Positions 1 to 5,953 of a DNA stretch of 6,284 nt are shown piece after piece (positions within the stretch are counted from its first letter, which is position 1; each line of letters starts with the position of its first letter). Origin of the DNA: Bacteroidetes bacterium UBA1312 (GTDB lineage Bacteria > Bacteroidota > Bacteroidia > Chitinophagales > Chitinophagaceae); the NCBI GenBank assembly GCA_002307135.1, contig DBTQ01000038.1:1-6284 (forward strand), in the 5' to 3' direction. The translations under genes were made by a program, and so were the position numbers. Under the pieces are notes generated by a model. That model saw nothing but the letters and a program-made list of their open reading frames with translations. It had not been told where the DNA came from and made no database searches.

Positions 1-493
1 TACGACCAGCCATACGCATACCTTTAAATACACGGCTAGGATAAGATGAACCACCAATAGAACCTGGTGCACGCTGACGGTCATGTTGACCATGAGATGC
101 TTCCCCAACCCCACTAAATCCGTGACGTTTTACAACACCTTGGAAACCTTTACCTTTAGTTGTGCCAATAACATTTACTGACTCACCTTCAGTGAAAATT
201 TCACATGTGATGGATTCTCCTACTTGTTTTTCTATGGAACAGTTACGAAGTTCTTTGACTACAGACTTAGGCGTAGTATTAGCCTTAGTGAAGTGATTAA
301 TTTGAGCTTTAGGCGTATTCTTTTCTTTTGCTTCGCCAAAAGCTATCTGTAGCGCATTGTAGCCATCTGTTTCAATGGTCTTTTTTTGCGTTACCACACA
401 AGGCCCAGCTTCGATAATGGTACAAGCTATTTGCTTGCCACTTGGCTCGAATATGCTGGTCATGCCGATTTTTTTACCAATAATACCTTTCAT
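1..493 (-). CDS. rplC: 50S ribosomal protein L3, 3' end cut off by window edge
   Basis: This is ribosomal protein L3, an early-binding 23S rRNA protein of the large subunit. The start MKGIIGKKIGMTSIF is the typical L3 N-terminus, and the conserved central loop KGKGFQGVVKRHGFSG (residues 113-128) and GQHDRQRAPGSIG (135-147) are intact, followed by SRVFKGMRMAGR (153-164). 164 complete codons are visible; L3 is usually about 205 residues, so roughly 40 C-terminal residues lie beyond position 1. The ATG at 493-491 is chosen because it gives the canonical N-terminus. The gene follows rpsJ on the same strand after 127 bases with no clear promoter between them, so the two are probably co-transcribed. 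The loop that carries a methylated Gln in E. coli L3 (SIGQNQ) reads SIGGSS here, so that modification site is absent. Confidence 0.97.
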   Translation of the reverse strand, partial: MKGIIGKKIGMTSIFEPSGKQIACTIIEAGPCVVTQKKTIETDGYNALQIAFGEAKEKNTPKAQINHFTKANTTPKSVVKELRNCSIEKQVGESITCEIFTEGESVNVIGTTKGKGFQGVVKRHGFSGVGEASHGQHDRQRAPGSIGGSSYPSRVFKGMRMAGR

Positions 494-507
494 TTTTTTA
501 TATTTTA

Positions 508-524
508 AACCAAGCGCCTGGGTT
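508..524 (-). other. Imperfect hairpin in the rpsJ-rplC spacer
   Basis: On the minus strand AACCCAGGCGCTTGGTT can fold with AACC pairing to GGTT, one C/T mismatch, then AG pairing to CT around a GCG loop. It lies about 15 bases upstream of the rplC start in a 127-base spacer (494-620) that is otherwise AT-rich. No T-run suitable for termination follows immediately, because the downstream stretch is mixed A and T. It may influence rplC translation or be chance; its short stem makes this a weak call. Confidence 0.25.
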
Positions 525-620
525 GCTTTGTGTGGTCCAGGATTGGTATGTATTCAAAAAACTAAAGAACTTTTTATTCTTTTTGCCTTCTATTTTTAAG
601 GGAAAGCTTCCTCTATTTAA

Positions 621-926
621 TTATGCTTTGATCTCTACTTCAACGCCGCTTGGCAAATCAAGTTTTGATAACGCATCAACAGTTTTAGATGATGATGTGT
701 AAATATCTAGCAAACGTTTGTGTGTACACAATTGAAACTGTTCGCGAGATTTTTTATTTACGTGCGGCGAGCGCAATACTGTAAATATCTTTTTTTCTGT
801 GGGCAATGGAATAGGTCCTGTAACGACTGCTCCTGTGTTGCGCACGGTCTTAACGATTTTGTCTGCTGACTTATCAACTAGATTGTGATCGTAAGATTTC
901 AGTTTGATTCTGATACGTTGTGACAT
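621..926 (-). CDS. rpsJ: 30S ribosomal protein S10
   Basis: S10 belongs to the head of the small ribosomal subunit and, as NusE, also takes part in transcription antitermination with NusB. The 101-residue length is normal. Family motifs are clear: an N-terminal IRIKLKSYDHNLVD (residues 5-18), GPIPLPTEKKIFTVLRSPHVNKKSREQF (37-64, key residues P38, P40, P42, R52, S53, P54, H55), then HKRLLDIY (69-76) and the C-terminal LPSGVEVEIKA. The ATG at 926-924 gives the standard start MSQRIRIKLKSYD. It precedes rplC on the same strand, the classic order at the head of an S10 operon. A strong Bacteroidota promoter lies about 40 bases upstream. The gene behind it is rarA rather than fusA, so the operon seems to start here, apart from any str operon. 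Confidence 0.98.
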   Translation of the reverse strand: MSQRIRIKLKSYDHNLVDKSADKIVKTVRNTGAVVTGPIPLPTEKKIFTVLRSPHVNKKSREQFQLCTHKRLLDIYTSSSKTVDALSKLDLPSGVEVEIKA

Positions 927-965
927 ACTTTCAAATAGCTTAATCCGTCAAAAAATTTCGGACTG

Positions 966-996
966 CAAAGGTAGGGAGAAAATTTAATTCACCAAA
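966..996 (-). promoter_or_regulatory. Promoter of the rpsJ-rplC operon
   Basis: Read on the minus strand, TACCTTTG (973-966) matches the Bacteroidota -7 consensus TAnnTTTG exactly, and TTTG (996-993) matches the -33 element with a 19-base spacer. Transcription would start near 958-962, leaving a leader of about 33 bases before rpsJ. The DNA upstream of the -33 box (about 997-1030) is almost pure A/T with long A and T runs, which could act like an UP element as expected for a highly expressed ribosomal operon. The consensus is established knowledge; activity here is inferred. Confidence 0.8.
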
Positions 997-1112
997 AAAA
1001 ATTTAAAACTTTTTTGATATTTTTTTTTCGCCCGATAGATAATGATCAAAACTATTGCCAAGATGGACTTATAGGCTGCTCTCCAATCGTATTTTATCAA
1101 TTAATTATTCAC

Positions 1113-2378
1113 TCAATATCCGTACTTCTCGTTCCAACATTGTTTCAAATACTCACGTAAGCGGAGCTCTGCAGCATTATTACCCGGATCGTACAGTTTT
1201 GTGCCCACTATTTTTTCTGGTAAAAACTCTTGGGTGGCAAAACTACCTTCGTATGCATGCGCATATTGGTAACCTTTGCCATAATCCATGCTCTTCATCA
1301 TTTTGGTAGGTGCATTGCGTATATGCAATGGTACTGGCAAGTCACCAGTTTGCCGAACTAGATCCTGGGCATGGTTAATAGCCATATAAGCAGCATTACT
1401 TTTAGCAGATGATGCTAAATAAGTAACTGTTTGGGCTAATATAATCCTGCATTCAGGATACCCTATTAATGTTACTGCCTGAAAACAACTGGTAGCCAGT
1501 AATAACGCATTGGGGTTCGCATTGCCAATATCTTCAGAAGCCAGTATCACTAGTCTTCTAGCTATAAATTTAGGATCTTCACCACCTTCTATCATGCGTG
1601 CCAGCCAATAAACGGCAGCATTGGGGTCACTACCACGGATGGACTTAATAAAGGCAGATATGATGTCGTAATGCTGCTCGCCGCCTTTATCATAAAGCGC
1701 CATTTTATTTTGCACCACATCTTGTACTATGGTATTATCAATTTCATGTGCTGAAGCAGGCAACGAAAGGGATACAAGCTCTAATAAATTCAACAATTTA
1801 CGGGCGTCGCCACCACTTAACTGTAGTAAGGCATCCCACTCTTTGACATTAATATTTTTTTGGCGAAGTAGCTCATCTTGCTCCAAAGCCTGTAAAACCA
1901 ATGCTTTTAAATTATCTTCATTCAAAGATTGCAGCACATATACCTGACAGCGACTGAGTAGCGCTCCTATCACCTCAAATGATGGATTTTCAGTAGTAGC
2001 ACCAATAAGTGTTATAATACCCTTTTCCACAGCTCCCAGCAGGCTATCCTGTTGCGCTTTATTAAAGCGATGTATTTCATCAATAAATAGTAGCGCATGA
2101 CCTGCAAAACGTGCCTGTTCTATAACGGCACGTACTTCTTTAACACCACTATCAATAGCGCTCAAGGTAAAGAATGGAATATCCAAAGATTGAGCTATAA
2201 TATTAGCAAGCGTTGTTTTACCAACACCCGGAGGGCCCCAAAAGATAATAGAAAGTGCTTTTCGATTCGTAATCATTTGCTCCAGTACTTTGCCTGGCGC
2301 AACAAGGTGCTCCTGACCTATAAATGACGCCAATGAACGTGGACGCATACGTTCTGCAAGCGGGATATGATGAGTCAT
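1113..2378 (-). CDS. rarA: Replication-associated recombination protein A (AAA+ ATPase, RarA/MgsA)
   Basis: RarA is a cytoplasmic AAA+ ATPase related to clamp loaders (bacterial homologue of Mgs1/WRNIP1) that acts at stalled replication forks. In 421-residue numbering the protein shows the N-terminal PLAERMRP (6-13), Walker A GPPGVGKTT (48-56), Walker B LLFIDEIHR (96-104), sensor 1 GATTENPS (126-133), a likely arginine finger R143 in LLSRCQ, and sensor 2 GGDARKLL (189-196). The C-terminal tetramerisation part contains YWLARMIEGGEDPKFIARRL (257-276) and EDIGNANP. The ATG at 2378 is preferred over the upstream in-frame ATG at 2420, because the 14 extra residues do not resemble the family and MTHHIPLAERMRP is a normal RarA start. 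Length is typical. The gene stands alone, divergent from the exported thioredoxin-like gene, and is unrelated in function to the ribosomal genes it precedes. Confidence 0.96.
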   Translation of the reverse strand: MTHHIPLAERMRPRSLASFIGQEHLVAPGKVLEQMITNRKALSIIFWGPPGVGKTTLANIIAQSLDIPFFTLSAIDSGVKEVRAVIEQARFAGHALLFIDEIHRFNKAQQDSLLGAVEKGIITLIGATTENPSFEVIGALLSRCQVYVLQSLNEDNLKALVLQALEQDELLRQKNINVKEWDALLQLSGGDARKLLNLLELVSLSLPASAHEIDNTIVQDVVQNKMALYDKGGEQHYDIISAFIKSIRGSDPNAAVYWLARMIEGGEDPKFIARRLVILASEDIGNANPNALLLATSCFQAVTLIGYPECRIILAQTVTYLASSAKSNAAYMAINHAQDLVRQTGDLPVPLHIRNAPTKMMKSMDYGKGYQYAHAYEGSFATQEFLPEKIVGTKLYDPGNNAAELRLREYLKQCWNEKYGY

Positions 2379-2427
2379 AAATATGCTGTTGTTTGTTATT
2401 CTATTGTTGCATCGGTACAATTATGGG

Positions 2428-2462
2428 CAAGTTTATTTACTTTCGTTACTCGTTTTTCAATA
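2428..2462 (-). promoter_or_regulatory. Possible rarA promoter
   Basis: On the minus strand TAAACTTG (2435-2428) differs from TAnnTTTG by one base, and a TTG (2460-2458) sits 22 bases upstream, slightly long for a -33 element. Transcription would begin near 2423, giving a leader of about 45 bases to the ATG at 2378 and leaving almost none for the ATG at 2420. This mildly supports the shorter RarA start. Weak match. Confidence 0.35.
2438..2445 (+). promoter_or_regulatory. Weak -7-like box before the thioredoxin-like gene
   Basis: TACTTTCG matches TAnnTTTG at all but one fixed position and would give a leader of about 30 bases to the ATG at 2481. No good TTG lies at the proper -33 distance. 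It almost touches the possible rarA -7 box (2428-2435) on the other strand, so if both work the two promoters would overlap. Low confidence. Confidence 0.3.
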
Positions 2463-2480
2463 AAATACACCCTTTACTAA

Positions 2481-3071
2481 ATGCAACGCAATTTACTAAT
2501 AGTTGGACTTCTCTTCATTTCTATTGTCGCTTTTGCCCAAAAGAAAAAAACATCTAGTGCTGTCAGCCGACCTGACGCCAGCAAAAGTTTGTCTATTTCT
2601 GGCACAGCCTTTTTATACCCGGTAGATAATGCTATGGATGTGCAATTTGATTATAAACAAATCAATGCCCCCCTCCCCCAATTCAATGTTATTAATTATC
2701 AGAATAAGGATATTACACAAAGTTTTTTCAACGGCAGTAATCTGTTTGTAATTGTGTTTAACCCTGGTTGTGAACATTGCGAAGATGAGACAAGGCTCCT
2801 GATGACTAATATTGCGTTATTCAAAAACAGCAAAGTATTGATGATGGCAGCGCCGATAATGACACCCCAACTGAGTTACTTTGAAAGCAACGTAAAATTT
2901 AGCCAATACCCTGCTTTTACTGTTGCCATCGATAGTGCTAAAGTTTTGGATAAAATATTCAATTACAATAATTTACCTCAAATCAACATTTATAATGGCA
3001 AGGATAAAAGACTTCTGAAAACATTTAACAGCGATACGCCACTCGATTCTTTGAAGCAGTACATTCAATAA
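2481..3071 (+). CDS. Exported thioredoxin-fold protein with CEHC motif
   Basis: A 196-residue protein with an N-terminal signal peptide: MQRN, a hydrophobic core at residues 5-18, and a likely cut near AFA-QKK (19/20). There is no lipobox cysteine, so it should be soluble in the periplasm. After a Lys/Ser-rich linker (21-40), a thioredoxin-like domain runs from about residue 60. The strand LFVIVFNPGCEHCEDE (88-103) carries the redox pair C97 and C100, and LPQINIY (165-171) supplies the cis-proline, P166, expected in this fold. This layout resembles TlpA/redoxin proteins of Bacteroidota, which reduce or oxidise thiols in the envelope; the substrate cannot be told. The CEHC motif lacks the usual tryptophan before the first Cys. 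The gene is divergent from rarA and convergent with mlaE, with 26 bases between their ends. Confidence 0.8.
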   Translation: MQRNLLIVGLLFISIVAFAQKKKTSSAVSRPDASKSLSISGTAFLYPVDNAMDVQFDYKQINAPLPQFNVINYQNKDITQSFFNGSNLFVIVFNPGCEHCEDETRLLMTNIALFKNSKVLMMAAPIMTPQLSYFESNVKFSQYPAFTVAIDSAKVLDKIFNYNNLPQINIYNGKDKRLLKTFNSDTPLDSLKQYIQ

Positions 3072-3097
3072 TTAAAATTCAAGAAATATCGTTGTTT

Positions 3098-3847
3098 CTA
3101 TTTAAGTAATAAAGCAGATACTGCGTAGTCGGCCAAAAGGATCAAAATACAACTCACCACCACCGCTGTTGTAGAGGCTTTACCGATTTCCAATGCACCT
3201 CCTTTTACATAGTAACCATAGTATGCTGGAATGGTAGAAATGATAAAGGCAAAAGCAAAAGCTTTAGACATGGCCACCACTAGATTATAAGCCAAAAAAC
3301 CATTGGTAATACCCTGTATATATTGGCTGTGACTCAATATACCTGTAGAAATACCTGCAATATAGCCCCCAATAATACACACTGCAATTGACAAAATAAT
3401 CAAACAAGGTACCATTATTAATGCCGCTATTATTTTAGGAATAACGAGATAGGTGCTGGTATTGATACCCATTATTTCAAGCGCGTCTATTTGTTCACTT
3501 ACACGCATATTACCCAGTTCAGATGCAATTTTAGACCCTACCACACCTGCCAATACAATGCATATAACGGTGGGCGAAAGCTCTAGTATAGACGAGTCAC
3601 GAGTAAGTTGCGCTACAATATATTTGGGTATCCATGGGCTGATTAATTGGTAAGCTACCTGAAGGGTCATTACCATACCCAGAAATACAGAAATAATCAG
3701 AACGATGGGAAGAGAACGAATACCAATATCATTACACTGCACCATAAATTCTTTCCAATATACTTTGGCATTTTCGGGCTTGCTCATGCCTCCCCAGAGC
3801 ATGAGTGCTATTCTTCCAACATGATCGAAAAACCGACGAAATATCAT
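3098..3847 (-). CDS. mlaE: MlaE-family ABC transporter permease (lipid transport)
   Basis: This is the permease of an MCE-type lipid ABC transporter, an inner-membrane protein moving phospholipid-like molecules between membranes. Numbered from the chosen start (249 residues), an N-terminal amphipathic region precedes membrane segments near 45-69, 92-112, 134-165, 187-213 and 226-248. The family signature spans about 89-128, with ELSP (89-92), SELGNMRVSEQIDALEIMGI (109-128) and the invariant E110, R115 and E118. MSKAFAFAFIISTIPAYYGY (193-212) is the second conserved block. The ATG at 3847 is used rather than an in-frame ATG at 3889: MIFRRFFDHVGR is a family-like start, and the promoter box lies between the two. 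In many bacteria the next gene is the mlaF ATPase; here the gene ends facing a convergent gene, so its ATPase and MCE partners must be encoded elsewhere. Confidence 0.9.
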   Translation of the reverse strand: MIFRRFFDHVGRIALMLWGGMSKPENAKVYWKEFMVQCNDIGIRSLPIVLIISVFLGMVMTLQVAYQLISPWIPKYIVAQLTRDSSILELSPTVICIVLAGVVGSKIASELGNMRVSEQIDALEIMGINTSTYLVIPKIIAALIMVPCLIILSIAVCIIGGYIAGISTGILSHSQYIQGITNGFLAYNLVVAMSKAFAFAFIISTIPAYYGYYVKGGALEIGKASTTAVVVSCILILLADYAVSALLLK

Positions 3848-3853
3848 AGGCGA

Positions 3854-3861
3854 CAAAGATA
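3854..3861 (-). promoter_or_regulatory. -7 promoter box of mlaE, six bases from its ATG
   Basis: TATCTTTG on the minus strand is an exact TAnnTTTG match. Only six bases (TCGCCT) separate it from the ATG at 3847-3845, so the transcript should start about three bases before the start codon, nearly leaderless. The -33 element is unclear: a TTG at 3889-3887 would need a 25-base spacer. The box lies within the coding part of the longer start choice, which argues against the ATG at 3889. Confidence 0.55.
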
Positions 3862-3907
3862 AGGATTCAATACAATAATGATGCCACAACAGTTTTAAGA
3901 AAAGTGC

Positions 3908-3915
3908 TACTTTTG
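3908..3915 (+). promoter_or_regulatory. -7 promoter box of the 70-residue CTVC protein
   Basis: TACTTTTG is an exact TAnnTTTG match, placing the transcript start near 3919 and giving a leader of about 22 bases. No clear TTTG is seen at the -33 distance. It is back to back with the mlaE box at 3854-3861; the -33 zones of the two would overlap around 3881-3889, so the two promoters may compete. Confidence 0.5.
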
Positions 3916-3940
3916 CCCCTGAGCTTAATTACTCCTTTGA

Positions 3941-4153
3941 ATGAAACATTTTATTATACTGTTGCTGTTTACTTTGGTTCCTGCCGCGCTATATGCTCAG
4001 GGGTGCACTGTGTGTACACAAACGGCTGGTCAGCTTGGCGAAAAAGGTGCTCAGGGCTTGAATTTTGGTATATTATATTTGGCATTATTGCCCATTACTT
4101 TCATCAGCATATTGGGCTATGTATGGTGGCGTCACAATAAGGTTAGGCAGTAA
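3941..4153 (+). CDS. Small exported/membrane protein with CTVC motif, function unknown
   Basis: A 70-residue protein: a signal peptide (residues 1-20, hydrophobic core 4-17, ending ALYAQ), then a cysteine pair C22-T-V-C25, a short Gly/Gln/Lys-rich polar stretch (26-39), one membrane helix about 43-63, and a basic tail (RHNKVRQ). Its plan (signal, CxxC, a GLNFGILYL-like segment, one helix, basic end) resembles small uncharacterised proteins common in Bacteroidota; this is from memory, not a search. The CxxC could bind a metal or be redox-active on the outer face of the inner membrane. A lipoprotein reading (AQG-C22) is possible, but the lipobox is poor. The ATG at 3941 gives the signal peptide; an overlapping frame at 3904-4140 does not look like a protein. 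Its last 11 bases overlap the end of the convergent EamA gene. Confidence 0.75.
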   Translation: MKHFIILLLFTLVPAALYAQGCTVCTQTAGQLGEKGAQGLNFGILYLALLPITFISILGYVWWRHNKVRQ

Positions 4154-5084
4154 TTTTATTTCTTTTGCTCTGCATTATCAGACTGCGCATTTGCAATATC
4201 ACTGATAAGCAGATTAATCCCATACCAGCAAAAAAGCCAAAATTCAAATCTTTGTCTTCTCGAAAGATGAGTATGGCGAGCAAGATACCATATACAGGTT
4301 CCATATTTACTGTAAGTGTAATGGTAAATGAGCTTAATTTTTTAAGCGCATTAAGTGCTAATGTCTGTGCCCAAACAGTACAACACAACGCTAATATCAG
4401 CAACCAAATCCAATCATTCTTATACCGCATCAGGCTACTAGGCAAGCTTTTAGCCACTTCGAATAAGTCGTTTTGCGCAGGAAGAAAATTTGTTGTAGGT
4501 AAATAATAGTATAATATAGGTAGCAATGCTGTGATAATGAGAAAACCCGTGGTCATTTCATAAAAAACCATTGTACGCACCGGATATTCCACAGCTATTC
4601 TTTTATTGAATATGGTAAATACCGAACTGAGTAACGCAGCAATAATACCCAATAGAATGCCTATGCCGTATAAATCTTGAAAATGATAAATTAGGTACAT
4701 ACCCAATAATGCCACTAGTCCCAGCGACAATTCTTTGAAGTTATACCTCGTTTTATTCATCAATGGATCGAGCAATGAGGTAAAGACACTTGAGGTGGAT
4801 AAACAAACCAAGGCAATAGACGCATTAGAAAATTTAATGGCCGCGTAAAAAGCGATCCAATGTGCAGCCATCAATCCCCCAATGGTTGCCAGCTTACGCA
4901 CACCTGCCATGGGTACATGTAGCCATTTGCCGCTTAACAATAGGATAACCAACATAAACAGGGCTGTTAACAGCATCCGGTACCAGACCAATATAGGCGC
5001 ATCCAAGCTAATCAGCTTGCCCAATACGCCTGTAAACCCCCAAAGTAAAACTGCCAGATGCAGCTGCAGCAAAGCCTTTTTCAT
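4143..5084 (-). CDS. EamA-family (DMT superfamily) transporter
   Basis: A 313-residue inner-membrane protein with about ten hydrophobic helices in two EamA repeats, residues about 5-135 and 143-300. The first repeat begins LHLAVLLWGFTGVLGKLI (8-25), with WYRML (34-38) after helix 1, typical of the family. The second contains LLSSVFTIFNKRI (151-163) and ends with NMEPVYGILLAILIFRE (260-276), the best-conserved stretch. A long polar loop (about 194-224) in the second half is larger than usual. Family members export amino acids, other metabolites or drugs; the substrate cannot be read from sequence. The ATG at 5084 gives MKKALLQLHLAVLLW and leaves little room for anything upstream because of a 28-base palindrome 10 bases before it. 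The 3' end overlaps the small CTVC gene by 11 bases, tail to tail. Confidence 0.92.
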   Translation of the reverse strand: MKKALLQLHLAVLLWGFTGVLGKLISLDAPILVWYRMLLTALFMLVILLLSGKWLHVPMAGVRKLATIGGLMAAHWIAFYAAIKFSNASIALVCLSTSSVFTSLLDPLMNKTRYNFKELSLGLVALLGMYLIYHFQDLYGIGILLGIIAALLSSVFTIFNKRIAVEYPVRTMVFYEMTTGFLIITALLPILYYYLPTTNFLPAQNDLFEVAKSLPSSLMRYKNDWIWLLILALCCTVWAQTLALNALKKLSSFTITLTVNMEPVYGILLAILIFREDKDLNFGFFAGMGLICLSVILQMRSLIMQSKRNKITA

Positions 5085-5094
5085 GATAAATAAA

Positions 5095-5122
5095 ACTGCT
5101 GCTCCAATATTGGAGCAGCAGT
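5095..5122 (-). terminator. Perfect 28-base palindrome followed by T-rich tract (terminator or operator)
   Basis: The sequence is exactly self-complementary: arm ACTGCTGCTCCAAT followed by its reverse complement. As RNA from the minus strand it forms a 12-pair stem with a four-base ATAT loop, followed by TTTTATTTATC (counting the last stem base) and then the EamA start codon. This looks like an intrinsic terminator for rnhB, which ends 76 bases upstream. Its position, 10 bases before the EamA ATG, also fits an attenuator or the binding site of a dimeric regulator. On the plus strand no T-run follows. Confidence 0.6.
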
Positions 5123-5198
5123 AAAAGTATGCAAGTTAGCTATTCTTAGTAAAAAGTGTTTGCAGCATTTATGTACACTTCAACCCTTTATGTTTATA

Positions 5199-5813
5199 TC
5201 ACGTGCCTTGCTTATTTTTGGGTGTGGCTTTAGGGACGATCTCCCATCTAAATGTTTTCCGATGAAATGGTGTTAGTCCGAAGTTTTTGATTTGTTGTTT
5301 GTGCCATGGTGTCGGATAACCTTTATTATTGTTCCAGCCATATTGTGGATATTGAGTATGCAGTTGTCCCATAAAATCGTCTCTATAGGTTTTGGCCAGC
5401 ACACTAGCCGCAGCAATTGAGGCATACTTGGCATCTCCCTTTACTACACATTGGTGCATAATACCCAAATAAGGGGTAAATCTATTACCATCTATCAATA
5501 GCAACTGGGGTATAGTAGCCAACAGCCCTACTGCTTCATGCATGGCCTTGAAAGACGCTTTAAGAATATTAATGCGATCAATTTCTTCATGATCAATAGA
5601 TGCCACAGCCCAGGCGATCGCCTCTTTCTCTATTATAGGTCGCAACAAAAAGCGCGTCGCTTCATTAAGTTGCTTACTATCATTAAGTAACGGATGATAA
5701 AAATCGGACGGCAATATTACAGCCGCTGCAAATACGGGACCCGCAAGACATCCACGGCCAGCTTCATCGCAGCCAGCTTCTATCAGGTCTTTTTGAAAGT
5801 AAGGTTCAAGCAT
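5199..5813 (-). CDS. rnhB: Ribonuclease HII
   Basis: RNase HII cuts the RNA strand of RNA-DNA hybrids and starts removal of single ribonucleotides from DNA, in the cytoplasm. The 204-residue protein has the normal bacterial length and every key element: C15-DEAGRGCLAGPV with catalytic D16 and E17 and the G19-R20-G21 ribonucleotide-sensing loop, NDSKQL (44-49), D108 in LLLIDGN, D127 in VKGDAKYASIAAASVLAK, and Y166 in NKGYPTPWH, the tyrosine that supports single-ribonucleotide recognition in the family. It therefore appears active. The ATG at 5813 gives MLEPYFQKDLIEAGCDEAGRG, with the usual short lead-in. The C-terminus adds a short basic tail (PKATPKNKQGT). It is divergent from the gene starting at 5954; no convincing promoter for it was found between them. 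Confidence 0.97.
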   Translation of the reverse strand: MLEPYFQKDLIEAGCDEAGRGCLAGPVFAAAVILPSDFYHPLLNDSKQLNEATRFLLRPIIEKEAIAWAVASIDHEEIDRINILKASFKAMHEAVGLLATIPQLLLIDGNRFTPYLGIMHQCVVKGDAKYASIAAASVLAKTYRDDFMGQLHTQYPQYGWNNNKGYPTPWHKQQIKNFGLTPFHRKTFRWEIVPKATPKNKQGT

Positions 5814-5900
5814 CTGTTAAGTATCAAGTTTTAGCCATCAGCAGTCCCTACCAAGCAACCGCCTCTTCGACAAATTAGTTTCTTTACCAAAATAGCATCG

Positions 5901-5908
5901 TACCTTTG
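5901..5908 (+). promoter_or_regulatory. -7 promoter box of the repeat-protein gene
   Basis: TACCTTTG is an exact TAnnTTTG match and identical to the rpsJ box, including the following CAG/CA context. The -33 element is poor: candidates are TTTC at 5879-5882 (18-base spacer) or TTAG at 5875-5878 (22). Transcription from about 5912 would give a leader of about 40 bases to the ATG at 5954. Confidence 0.6.
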
Positions 5909-5953
5909 CAGACATGCCACATCAATAGTAAAATAGTGGTACTTGTTGCAAAA

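Noticed and set aside
375..599. Plus-strand open frame across rplC and the spacer
   Set aside because: It is a shadow of rplC; the same holds for plus-strand frames over rarA, mlaE and the EamA gene.
721..730. Palindrome TGTGTACACA, also at 4011-4020
   Set aside because: Both copies lie inside coding sequence (rpsJ and the small CTVC gene), in unrelated contexts; two short copies are likely chance.
927..1112. Search for a rarA terminator or small RNA in the longest gap
   Set aside because: The rpsJ promoter and its A/T-rich upstream tract are supported, but no stable hairpin with a T-run on the minus strand and no RNA gene was seen.
3072..3097. Possible bidirectional terminator between the thioredoxin-like gene and mlaE
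   Set aside because: Only a five-base A/T-rich stem (AGAAA/TTTCT) is visible, too weak to call.
3904..4140. 78-codon plus frame overlapping the small CTVC gene
   Set aside because: It has a start close to the -7 box and no coherent protein features, while the 3941-4153 frame gives a textbook signal peptide, CxxC and membrane helix.
5914..5928. Five-codon frame (ATG CCA CAT CAA TAG) in the leader of the repeat-protein gene
   Set aside because: It is too short to judge, not in frame with the main gene, and has no supporting signal.
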